The notes beneath the pieces were generated by a model. The model ran no database searches. It saw only the letters and a program-made list of their open reading frames with translations, and was not told the origin of the DNA. From Candidatus Atribacteria bacterium (GTDB lineage Bacteria > Atribacterota > Atribacteria > Atribacterales > Atribacteraceae), in the NCBI GenBank assembly GCA_026390275.1, contig JAPLGF010000284.1, positions 1 through 13,407 on the forward strand: a stretch of 13,407 bases of DNA, written 5' to 3'. Made by a program: the position numbers and the translations under genes. Shown in pieces: positions 7,524-12,855 of the stretch (its first letter is position 1; every line of letters starts with the position of its first letter).

Positions 7524-7551
7524 TGTATACTCGAGAAACTTGACCTGTCAA
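7524..7551 (-). promoter_or_regulatory. Sigma-70 promoter of the Gfo/Idh/MocA gene
   Basis: On the minus strand, a perfect TTGACA (7546-7551) is followed after 16 bases by TATACA (7524-7529). The start should fall near 7517, inside the palindrome. The -35 itself is part of a small palindrome, TTGAC-AG-GTCAA (7540-7551). Confidence 0.6.
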
Positions 7552-7565
7552 CGAGGGGAAGATAA

Positions 7566-7595
7566 ATACCGGGAGATTTTAATGAAATCTGGTAT
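7566..7595 (-). terminator. Candidate terminator of the marC-cyclotransferase operon
   Basis: On the minus strand, AGATTT/AAATCT pair with a 5-base loop. The flanking ATACC/GGTAT extend the stem past a 3-base bulge, and TTATCTT follows. It lies 26 bases after the cyclotransferase stop. The stem is AT-rich, so its strength is uncertain. Confidence 0.4.
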
Positions 7596-7620
7596 GGACG
7601 GGGATATAAGGATTCGAAAG

Positions 7621-8445
7621 TCACTTCTTTTGAATGGTGATTTCGTACACCAGGGGCCAGTTCTTACCAGTAACAAAGAGATGCCGTTGTTTGGAATCGT
7701 AGGCAATTCCATTGAGGACATCTTCCTGGGGACTTCGATCCGGATGGAGGCAAGACAGGTCGATCCAGCCCGAGACGTGCCCATTCTGCGGATTGATCCG
7801 GAGAATAATATCGCTTTGCCAGACGTTGGCAAAGATTTCCCCCTCAATATATTCCAGTTCATTGAGCCAGGGGATTTCTTGTCCACCTGCCTGGACTGTG
7901 ATGCGCTTGATTTCCGAAAAAGTACCGGGATCAATGAAACGGAGAGTGGCGGTTCCATCACTTATGATAAGATAATGTCCATCATTTGTGATTCCCCATC
8001 CTTCGAAATTATAGTGGAAAAATCCGGTTATTTTGAACGTTATGAGATCATAGCGGAATCCCATTCCAGATTGCCAGGTGAGCTGGTAAAGGGTGTTTCC
8101 CAAGAGAGTCAAACCCTCCCCAAAATAGGGGGAAGAAAGTGGTGCTATTTTCAAAATTTTTCCAGTGTTAAGGTCTATTTTACGCAGAGAGGAATGTCCA
8201 TAAAGACCGGTACTTTCATACAGCGCCCCTTCGTGAAAGAGGAGTCCCTGGGAGAAAGCCCGGGTATCATGGGGGTAGGTTTTGACAAGAGTATAAAGAT
8301 AGCAAGAGAGGTCGGTTTGTATGCTTAACAGGGAAGAAAGAGTACGAGCAGAAAAACTCAGTGTGAACCCTCTCCTTTCCAGTGTCAGGAGCATAATGAG
8401 AAAAAGAACAAGAAGTACTCTCCTGTGAATGATGAGTTGTTTCAT
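7621..8445 (-). CDS. Glutaminyl-peptide cyclotransferase (beta-propeller type)
   Basis: This 274-residue protein starts at ATG 8445 with a modest AGGTGATGG just upstream. Residues about 8-22 are a single hydrophobic segment after a basic start, so it is exported or membrane-anchored. The mature part matches the five-bladed propeller glutamine cyclotransferase family: YPHDTRAFSQGLLF (57-70), ALYESTGLYGHSSLRKIDL (74-92), YFGEGLTLLGNTLYQLTW (107-124), FEGWGITNDG (147-156), LNELEYIEGEIFANVW (194-209) and DVLNGIAYD (242-250). The enzyme cyclises an N-terminal glutamine of peptides to pyroglutamate with loss of ammonia, which protects against aminopeptidases. The length is typical and no key segment is missing. 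It follows marC by 27 bases, so the two are probably co-transcribed. A long plus-strand frame over the same bases is a shadow. Confidence 0.9.
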   Translation of the reverse strand: MKQLIIHRRVLLVLFLIMLLTLERRGFTLSFSARTLSSLLSIQTDLSCYLYTLVKTYPHDTRAFSQGLLFHEGALYESTGLYGHSSLRKIDLNTGKILKIAPLSSPYFGEGLTLLGNTLYQLTWQSGMGFRYDLITFKITGFFHYNFEGWGITNDGHYLIISDGTATLRFIDPGTFSEIKRITVQAGGQEIPWLNELEYIEGEIFANVWQSDIILRINPQNGHVSGWIDLSCLHPDRSPQEDVLNGIAYDSKQRHLFVTGKNWPLVYEITIQKK

Positions 8446-8472
8446 GGATCCATCACCTGGGGTAGGGACGCA

Positions 8473-9078
8473 CTATTTCTTTATCATTTCGGTAATCATT
8501 CTTGTAATTCCCTCTTTGATAAACTCCACTGCCATGGCTGCCAGGATCAGACCCAACACCCGGGAGAGAACTTCGACAATCCGATCTCCCAGGAATTGGG
8601 AAATTTTCTCTGAGTAGAGAAGCATCAGCCAGGCCACAAAGAGAGAAAGAATCAACGCGACGATGGGCACTAAAAAACCGTATTTCTGATAGAGGAGAAT
8701 AATGGAGGTGATAGCTCCGGGACCGCAGAGGAGCGGTGTACCTATGATGACAGCCGCGACCTTCGTACTCCCTTCTTTCTGGGAAAATTGCAATCCCAGA
8801 ATTTCCTGTATTCCCAGAATGAGGAGGATTACCCCTCCCGCTACAGTAAAACTGGAGAAAGTAATTCCGACAATTTGAAAAAGCACCTGTCCTAAAAAGA
8901 GAAAGAGGAGAAGGAGAACAAACGCTACCAAGACAGCAATAAACGCCTGACTCCCTCGCTCTTTATGGTTCATATTACGAGTGAGTGAAATGAAAACCGC
9001 CAAACTCAGGAAGGGGTCCAGGATGATGATCAATACGATAAATGATTTGAAGACGTTAGTGAAAAAATCAACATTCAT
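8473..9078 (-). CDS. MarC family integral membrane protein
   Basis: This 201-residue protein starts at ATG 9078 behind AAGGAGGGAG. It has six predicted membrane segments, about residues 9-32, 45-68, 72-94, 107-128, 135-155 and 172-190. It carries the family's DPF near the first segment (21-23) and the GTPLLCGPGAITS motif (113-125) in the second half; the two halves resemble each other as in other MarC proteins. MarC proteins are inner-membrane proteins whose transported substrate is mostly unknown; one archaeal member was reported to move neutral amino acids. The old link to multiple antibiotic resistance is not supported for the family. It is the first gene of a probable two-gene operon with the cyclotransferase. 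Confidence 0.92.
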   Translation of the reverse strand: MNVDFFTNVFKSFIVLIIILDPFLSLAVFISLTRNMNHKERGSQAFIAVLVAFVLLLLFLFLGQVLFQIVGITFSSFTVAGGVILLILGIQEILGLQFSQKEGSTKVAAVIIGTPLLCGPGAITSIILLYQKYGFLVPIVALILSLFVAWLMLLYSEKISQFLGDRIVEVLSRVLGLILAAMAVEFIKEGITRMITEMIKK

Positions 9079-9100
9079 GACCGTTCTCCCTCCTTCCCAG

Positions 9101-9120
9101 CTTTTATAAAAGGGTACCCT
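9101..9120. promoter_or_regulatory. Two adjoining perfect palindromes upstream of marC
   Basis: CTTTTATAAAAG (9101-9112) and AGGGTACCCT (9111-9120) are both perfect and share two bases. They lie 23 bases before the marC start. The first contains TATAAA, which could be the marC -10 box, but no fitting -35 is present. This could be an operator or chance. Confidence 0.25.
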
Positions 9121-9240
9121 GAGGAATCATGGAATGCAAGTTCAAATCGAAAAACTGGGAAGAGGTGACGATGAAGAGAGACACCAGTGGGGATGGTCTT
9201 TTTCAACTCAACATTATTTTCGGGGAGGAGATAAAATAAC

Positions 9241-9600
9241 ATGGAGTGGAAAAAAGTACCGGAAAAAAATAGGAAAATCCTGGATCACGCCTTCGAGGTA
9301 TATCCAGAAGCGGAACGAAAAATGATGTTTGGCTGTCCAGGGTATTTTATCAATGGAAATATGCTTGCCGGAACCCATCAAGAAACATTTTTCATTCGAC
9401 TCTCCGAAGAAGATCAAAAAGAGATCTTTCAGAAAGCCGCAGCTCCTTTTACTCCTATGGTCGGAAGAACCATGAAAGGATACGTCACGCTTCCGGCATC
9501 AATACCCGAAAACGAAGCCGATTTTCGGGAGTGGTTGGGGAAGGGTATCGCTTATGTCCGTACTCTCCCCCCCAAAGCGAAAAAAAGTGGAAAATCGTAA
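9241..9600 (+). CDS. TfoX N-terminal domain protein
   Basis: This 119-residue protein starts at ATG 9241, with GGGGAGGAG about 11 bases upstream. The sequence matches the stand-alone TfoX_N domain: ERKMMFGCPGYFINGNMLAG (24-43), a short RL strand (FFIRLSEED), FTPMVGRTMKGYVTLP (69-84), and a final helix before a lysine-rich tail. In gammaproteobacteria TfoX/Sxy activates competence genes, but the stand-alone N-terminal domain is widespread and its role outside that group is not established. I therefore do not infer a role in DNA uptake. It is divergent from marC and convergent with the VOC gene, with 29 bases between stops, so it is probably transcribed alone. Confidence 0.85.
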   Translation: MEWKKVPEKNRKILDHAFEVYPEAERKMMFGCPGYFINGNMLAGTHQETFFIRLSEEDQKEIFQKAAAPFTPMVGRTMKGYVTLPASIPENEADFREWLGKGIAYVRTLPPKAKKSGKS

Positions 9601-9629
9601 CCGGGAGGTGGAGATAGTACAAGGGACCT

Positions 9630-9998
9630 CTACTGAGCCTGAGGGTTATTTTCCATGATTCCGAAAACGTTTCCTTCAGTATCTTTGCAGTAGGCGAAAT
9701 ATCCCACTCCCGGGATAGCCATTTTTGGCGCAACCACCTGCCCTCCCGCGGCGATGATTTTGTTTACGAACTCATCGACCGAAGTGACATCCATGGTGAC
9801 AGTGGTCGGGCCAGAGAAAGGGCTCCTTCTGCTGATTGCTCCATCGATTCCGGGTTCGTTTTGGGGACCGGTGGTAATGAGCCAGTAATCTTCCGGTCCG
9901 TTCCACTTCATGGTTTTCCATCCAAAGACCTGGGAGTAGAACGTAACGGCCCGATCCGGATCATCGGCACTGAATTCAAAATGGATGACTCTTTTCAT
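9630..9998 (-). CDS. VOC-fold (glyoxalase/bleomycin-resistance-like) protein
   Basis: This 122-residue protein starts at ATG 9998 behind AAGGAGGG, six bases away. It shows the two beta-alpha-beta-beta-beta units of the vicinal oxygen chelate fold. The first opens with VIHFEFSADDPDRAVTFYSQVFGWK (4-28) and the second with TVTMDVTSVDEFVNKIIAAGG (66-86); GYFAYCKDTEGNVFGIMEN (99-117) closes the fold. H6 and E116 sit where metal ligands occur in this family. Members include glyoxalases, dioxygenases and antibiotic-binding proteins. This short, single-domain 'PDRAVTFYSQVFGW' type is usually annotated only as VOC protein, and I cannot assign a substrate. It is the only gene of its transcript as far as the window shows. 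Confidence 0.88.
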   Translation of the reverse strand: MKRVIHFEFSADDPDRAVTFYSQVFGWKTMKWNGPEDYWLITTGPQNEPGIDGAISRRSPFSGPTTVTMDVTSVDEFVNKIIAAGGQVVAPKMAIPGVGYFAYCKDTEGNVFGIMENNPQAQ

Positions 9999-10125
9999 AA
10001 TCTTCCCTCCTTATGCAAAATGAAATAAATTTTGATTTGAAGAAACCGGGGTCCCGATTTTGAATTCTACTCAGAAAAAGCAACCTGCGGTGTAAGATTA
10101 AAATATTGTAAAGAAAAATAGTAGT

Positions 10126-10153
10126 CATCAGAAAACCGTGTTACATCAGAAAA
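10126..10153. repeat. Paired CATCAGAAAA direct repeats
   Basis: CATCAGAAAA occurs at 10126-10135 and 10144-10153, an 18-base period. The second copy also forms ATCAG-N7-CTGAT, followed by TTTTTC. The inverted core TCTGATG is found again at 10200-10206, next to the stop of the second dehydrogenase. These could be regulator sites for the VOC gene or a weak terminator for the dehydrogenase. Confidence 0.3.
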
Positions 10154-10207
10154 AAGCTGATTTTTCATTATTCTGGTAGTGCCGGGAAATGGCCTGGTCG
10201 TCTGATG

Positions 10208-11287
10208 TCACTCAGCCTGAATCTCTTCCGGTTTCACCGCTCGTTTTTCCGCAACGGATTTGTAAGCCGCAAACACCACCTGCAGGGTTCGGAGATTGTC
10301 TTTTCCGCTCAGGTCCGGTTCGGAATCATTTTCGATGGCGGAGAGGAGGTCCCCCATGGTACTCATGAAGGCATGGGGGAACCATTTTTCCTGGAATTCG
10401 GGAGTGTACCACACGGGACAGAGCTTCTGGGAAAAGAAGCTCAGGGTACTGGGAATGAGATTCGGCCAGCCGATTTTTCCTTTGACTACTCCCTCTAAAC
10501 CTTCAAATCGGTAATCGATTCCGTAATCTGATGTCCAGGTGAATCCATCATCCAAAGAAGTAGCAATGAAACCATCCGGATATTCTAAGCTGTAGACGGC
10601 GATGGTGTCCCCGGGCCAGTTCTGATTTTCATACTTGGTTGCTGATGCCCAAACCCAAAGAGGATCACCAAAAAGAAACCGGAACTGGTCCAGGTGGTGA
10701 ATGCTCATGGAGAGGATCATCATCCGGGAGTATTGGTCCCGGTATTGAAGGTAGTATTGTTGCCATTGCATCCGGAACCGGAGCTCCATGGTGGCCAAAA
10801 TAGGTTTTCCGATGAGACCAGCGGCAATGATTTTTTTTGCTGCCTGAATCGCTGGATCCCAACGACCGTTTTGATTGACGACGATCTTTACGTGGTTTCT
10901 TTCGGCTGCTTTCACGATTCGAACCGCATCTTCAAAAGTGGTCGCGAGTGGTTTTTGACAGAGGAGATGCTTTCCATTTTCCGCCGCGAAAATCGCGATG
11001 TCCGCCTGAAGGTGAGGGGGGACAGAAATATCGACTACCTCGACATCATCCCGAATAATCAGATCATGGTAATCGGAAGTAAAGTAAGGGATCCCGTATT
11101 CCTGTGCAAGGCCTTCTTTCGCCGGATTCGGTGAGCTGATTCCCACCACCCGGAAACCCGCCATCTGGTAAGCGGGAAGGTGACAATTTTTTACAATTTC
11201 CCCCGTTCCCACGATTCCAATCCCATACCGATCCCGGTGCACCGGAAGCTGGGGTCGGTAGGTGAGATCAATACCGTCGATGTGCAT
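10208..11287 (-). CDS. Second Gfo/Idh/MocA family dehydrogenase, with QKP instead of EKP
   Basis: This 359-residue protein starts at ATG 11287 with AAAAGGGGGG about ten bases upstream. About 20 residues precede the Rossmann opening GIGIVGTGEIVKNCHLPAY (22-40). The dinucleotide domain continues through VVDISVPPHLQADIA (84-98). The signature motif reads QKP (111-113) instead of the common EKP, while the lysine that matters for catalysis is kept. The substrate domain has the HH/D cluster (SIHHLDQFRFLFG, 195-207). It is only distantly similar to the first dehydrogenase in this window, so it is not a recent duplicate. Substrate unknown; sugar or inositol derivatives are the family norm. It has its own -10 box and no metabolic neighbour, so it may act alone. 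Confidence 0.9.
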   Translation of the reverse strand: MHIDGIDLTYRPQLPVHRDRYGIGIVGTGEIVKNCHLPAYQMAGFRVVGISSPNPAKEGLAQEYGIPYFTSDYHDLIIRDDVEVVDISVPPHLQADIAIFAAENGKHLLCQKPLATTFEDAVRIVKAAERNHVKIVVNQNGRWDPAIQAAKKIIAAGLIGKPILATMELRFRMQWQQYYLQYRDQYSRMMILSMSIHHLDQFRFLFGDPLWVWASATKYENQNWPGDTIAVYSLEYPDGFIATSLDDGFTWTSDYGIDYRFEGLEGVVKGKIGWPNLIPSTLSFFSQKLCPVWYTPEFQEKWFPHAFMSTMGDLLSAIENDSEPDLSGKDNLRTLQVVFAAYKSVAEKRAVKPEEIQAE

Positions 11288-11348
11288 GGAACGTTAACCC
11301 CCCTTTTTCGCATCGGTTGTCCCATTCTGGCTCTAAAAACCTGGTTTT

Positions 11349-11354
11349 ATTATA
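11349..11354 (-). promoter_or_regulatory. Candidate -10 box of the second dehydrogenase
   Basis: A perfect TATAAT on the minus strand, about 60 bases before the ATG at 11287. The -35 is weak (TTCAGG at 18 bases, three of six). A perfect palindrome GACCCGGGTC (11397-11406) lies upstream and might bind an activator. Confidence 0.4.
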
Positions 11355-11515
11355 CCTTGAAACATTCGGATACCTGAACGGCCTCCTGGTTTCCCGGACC
11401 CGGGTCAACCCCTTTATCCTGACCCCAGGAACCATGACGGTGTTACAAGGAGTGGCTATTATGAACACTGCCGGGTATAAAAGGAAATGTTGAGACAAAA
11501 CCAGTGATGATGGTG

Positions 11516-12223
11516 TCAGTGATCTGCCAGTCTTTTTTGAACCGAAGGACTCTGGAGTTCCCGGAGGGCGTCTCTTCCGATCCAGCGAGTCACCGATGAT
11601 TCGTTTTTCAGGATTTTCATGGCGGTTTCGATGGCGTATCGGTTGAGTTCCTGGTTCCTTTTCCCAATCTGGCGGAGCGCCCAATTCACTGCCTTTTTGA
11701 CCAAGTTTCTCTGGTCGGAAGAACCGGCAATAATCAAGGGGAAGAAATCCCGAAAAAAGTCATCCGATGCCTTTTTATCATGAACGGCCAAGCAGGCGAT
11801 TAAAACAAACCCTGCCCGTTTGGTGAACTCTTCTCCTCGTATGGTCCACTCTTTTGCCTTCTGGTCACTCATGGGGATTCGGATAAAAAGGTTGTTACAA
11901 CACTGATCGCAGAGGTCCCAGGAATCAAAGTCACTCACCCATTGTTCCATTTGTTCCTCGGTGACCAGATTCGCATCCTCGACCAATCCAGCCAGGATCC
12001 GGGCTTCGTGGATTCCGCTTTCCCACAGCTGAAGTGCCAGCCGGTGATCTTTCCCAATTTCCCGGGCTATTTTTCGAAGAGCTGGCAGGGAAATGCCCAG
12101 GGCCTGGTGAGTGGCAATTCCGAAACGAGCCATCCCGGCGATCACCTCGGGATCCGCCAGGTTTCGCAACCGACCAAAAATGTTTTCGAAATCCATCAGG
12201 TGATCTGGATCTATTGGCCTCAC
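11516..12223 (-). CDS. AlkD-like DNA alkylation repair protein (HEAT-repeat type)
   Basis: The protein is all-helical and matches the AlkD-related DNA alkylation repair family: LADPEVIAGMARFGI, LGISLPALRKIAREIGKDHRLALQLW, HEARILAGLV, FDSWDLCDQCCNNLF, KRAGFVLIACLAVHDKKASDDFF, RNLVKKAVNWALRQIGKRN and WIGRDALRELQSPSVQKRL. Family members are about 230 residues. The HEAT-like helices form a concave surface that holds DNA, and characterised relatives excise alkylated purines; the tryptophans and aspartates in SWD and in the RxxxKKAVNWALRQ segment match that surface. I take GTG 12223 (235 residues) because it overlaps the stop of the 22-codon ORF as GTGA. ATG 12196, nine codons later, fits the usual family start but has no ribosome binding site; either start depends on coupling. 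The open frame back to 12373 crosses the promoter and is not coding. Confidence 0.88.
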   Translation of the reverse strand: MRPIDPDHLMDFENIFGRLRNLADPEVIAGMARFGIATHQALGISLPALRKIAREIGKDHRLALQLWESGIHEARILAGLVEDANLVTEEQMEQWVSDFDSWDLCDQCCNNLFIRIPMSDQKAKEWTIRGEEFTKRAGFVLIACLAVHDKKASDDFFRDFFPLIIAGSSDQRNLVKKAVNWALRQIGKRNQELNRYAIETAMKILKNESSVTRWIGRDALRELQSPSVQKRLADH

Positions 12224-12288
12224 CGCCCGTTCATCCGTCCGAAAACATAATAGACGATTTTCTTTTTTTCTTCGGTGGTAAGTGGCAT
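12220..12288 (-). CDS. Small ORF (22 codons) coupled to the alkylation repair gene
   Basis: ATG (12288-12286) follows GGGAGGGG, five bases upstream, one of the best ribosome binding sites in the window. The peptide begins MPLTTEEKKKIVYYV and ends FGRMNGR. Its TGA (12222-12220) overlaps the GTG of the repair gene by four bases. The repair gene has no good ribosome binding site of its own, so ribosomes probably arrive from this ORF. It may be a true small protein, a coupling device, or the original N-terminus of a longer gene shifted out of frame. The peptide belongs to no family I know. Confidence 0.5.
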   Translation of the reverse strand: MPLTTEEKKKIVYYVFGRMNGR

Positions 12289-12344
12289 TTTCACCCCTCC
12301 CTTTGGAACCGACCCTACCCGGAAAATACCGTGAATCGTCTTTT

Positions 12345-12373
12345 ATTATAAGATCAAATATCTCGAGCGACAA
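12345..12373 (-). promoter_or_regulatory. Promoter of the small ORF and alkylation repair gene
   Basis: On the minus strand, TTGTCG (12368-12373; four of six) and a perfect TATAAT (12345-12350) are 17 bases apart. The start should lie near 12338, giving an untranslated leader of about 50 nt. Confidence 0.6.
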
Positions 12374-12451
12374 GAGGAGTAAATTGTTTACCCTATTTTC
12401 ACTATTTTTAGTTTTACACCGGAGGTTGATTTTTCGGGGGAGAAGGAAAAC

Positions 12452-12479
12452 TTGACTTTCATGGGAAGTGGGTTATGAT
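12452..12479 (+). promoter_or_regulatory. Promoter of the Mg2+ ATPase leader
   Basis: TTGACT (12452-12457) and TATGAT (12474-12479), each five of six, are 16 bases apart. The expected start is near 12486, giving a leader of about 370 nt before the ATPase. It is divergent from the repair gene promoter. Confidence 0.6.
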
Positions 12480-12510
12480 TGAATTCATGTTCAGAAAGGA
12501 AAAATCAAAC

Positions 12511-12612
12511 ATGGAAGATAATGATTCTGCTGAAGATCCTGACATATCGAAGAGCAGATCACATCTCTCCTCCGTTGGTTTGATCCCCGACAGCATGGCA
12601 TGTCTATCCTGA
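12511..12612 (+). CDS. Candidate Mg2+-sensing leader peptide (33 codons)
   Basis: ATG 12511 follows AAAGGA (12495-12500) by ten bases and lies about 25 nt after the predicted transcription start. The peptide starts MEDNDSAEDPD, six acidic residues and a D-P pair in the first eleven, and ends SMACLS at the TGA (12610-12612). In enteric bacteria the leader peptide MgtL has an EPDP-containing N-terminus that destabilises ribosomes when Mg2+ is low, and this opens expression of mgtA. The sequence here is unrelated, but it has the same chemistry, the same place and the same downstream gene. The stop codon falls between the arms of a small hairpin (12604-12620), so ribosome position would affect folding. 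An in-frame ATG at 12487 would sit at the very 5' end of the RNA and has no ribosome binding site. Confidence 0.5.
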   Translation: MEDNDSAEDPDISKSRSHLSSVGLIPDSMACLS

Positions 12613-12790
12613 TCGGATAGAATATCCTGCCTCACTCGCCGGTAGATCAATCCAGGATCTTTGAAAAGAGCGGGACCGGAGGCAGGTTGAATGTTGTTTG
12701 AGGAGTCAGTCGTCCCGGGTATTGGTCTGTGGGACCATAAGGACGATCAGAAGTATCTCTTCCTCAGGTTGTAAAAGCCCTCAACATTCA
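12604..12790 (+). promoter_or_regulatory. Structured RNA region in the leader of the Mg2+ ATPase
   Basis: Several perfect complementary segments are nested or sequential here. Hairpin 1 is CTATCC/GGATAG (12604-12609 with 12615-12620). Stem 2 is CCTGCCTC/GAGGCAGG (12626-12633 with 12679-12686), enclosing AGATC/GATCT (12644-12648 with 12656-12660). Stem 3 is TGAATGTTG/CAACATTCA (12688-12696 with 12782-12790), which encloses TGAGGA/TCCTCA (12699-12704 with 12761-12766), TCGTCC/GGACGA (12710-12715 with 12741-12746) and GGTC/GACC (12724-12727 with 12733-12736). Four pairings stacked in order make a long hairpin. CCTCCG (12569-12574), inside the leader ORF, can pair with CGGAGG (12677-12682) and so compete with stem 2. 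I saw no M-box core such as GGTGAGGC. Confidence 0.5.
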
Positions 12791-12810
12791 GTTATTGATG
12801 TGTCGGCTCT

Positions 12811-12848
12811 CTCCGTTGTTTTTTCAAAATATTATTTGTGTCACGGAG
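12811..12848 (+). promoter_or_regulatory. Shine-Dalgarno-sequestering hairpin before the ATPase
   Basis: CTCCGT (12811-12816) is the exact complement of ACGGAG (12843-12848), which is part of the ATPase ribosome binding site (CGGAGGTG, 12844-12851); a T-G pair can add a seventh step. The loop is AT-rich and includes TTTTTT (12819-12824). Folding would block initiation, so the expected control is of translation. Confidence 0.45.
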
Positions 12849-12855
12849 GTGCCCG

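Noticed and set aside
7421..7624. 68-codon N-terminal extension of the first Gfo/Idh/MocA protein
   Set aside because: It covers the promoter and operator, and the Rossmann fold already begins at the start I chose.
7504..8328. Long plus-strand open frame (274 codons) opposite the cyclotransferase
   Set aside because: The minus strand carries a clear cyclotransferase with all family motifs. The plus-strand frame has no ribosome binding site, starts inside the operator and resembles no family.
12224..12373. N-terminal extension of the alkylation repair protein
   Set aside because: It would run across the -10 and -35 boxes and the ribosome binding site of the small ORF, and it does not resemble the family.
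12459..12650. Minus-strand open frame of 63 codons opposite the ATPase leader
   Set aside because: There is no ribosome binding site or promoter for it, and the plus strand explains the region better.
12801..12824. Intrinsic transcription terminator in the ATPase leader
   Set aside because: A T-run is present, but the only hairpin directly before it is CGG/CCG, three base pairs, which is too weak.
12486..12855. M-box (ykoK) Mg2+ riboswitch before the ATPase
   Set aside because: I looked for its conserved segments, such as GGTGAGGC followed by CTGCCCA, and found none. A covariance-model search would settle it.
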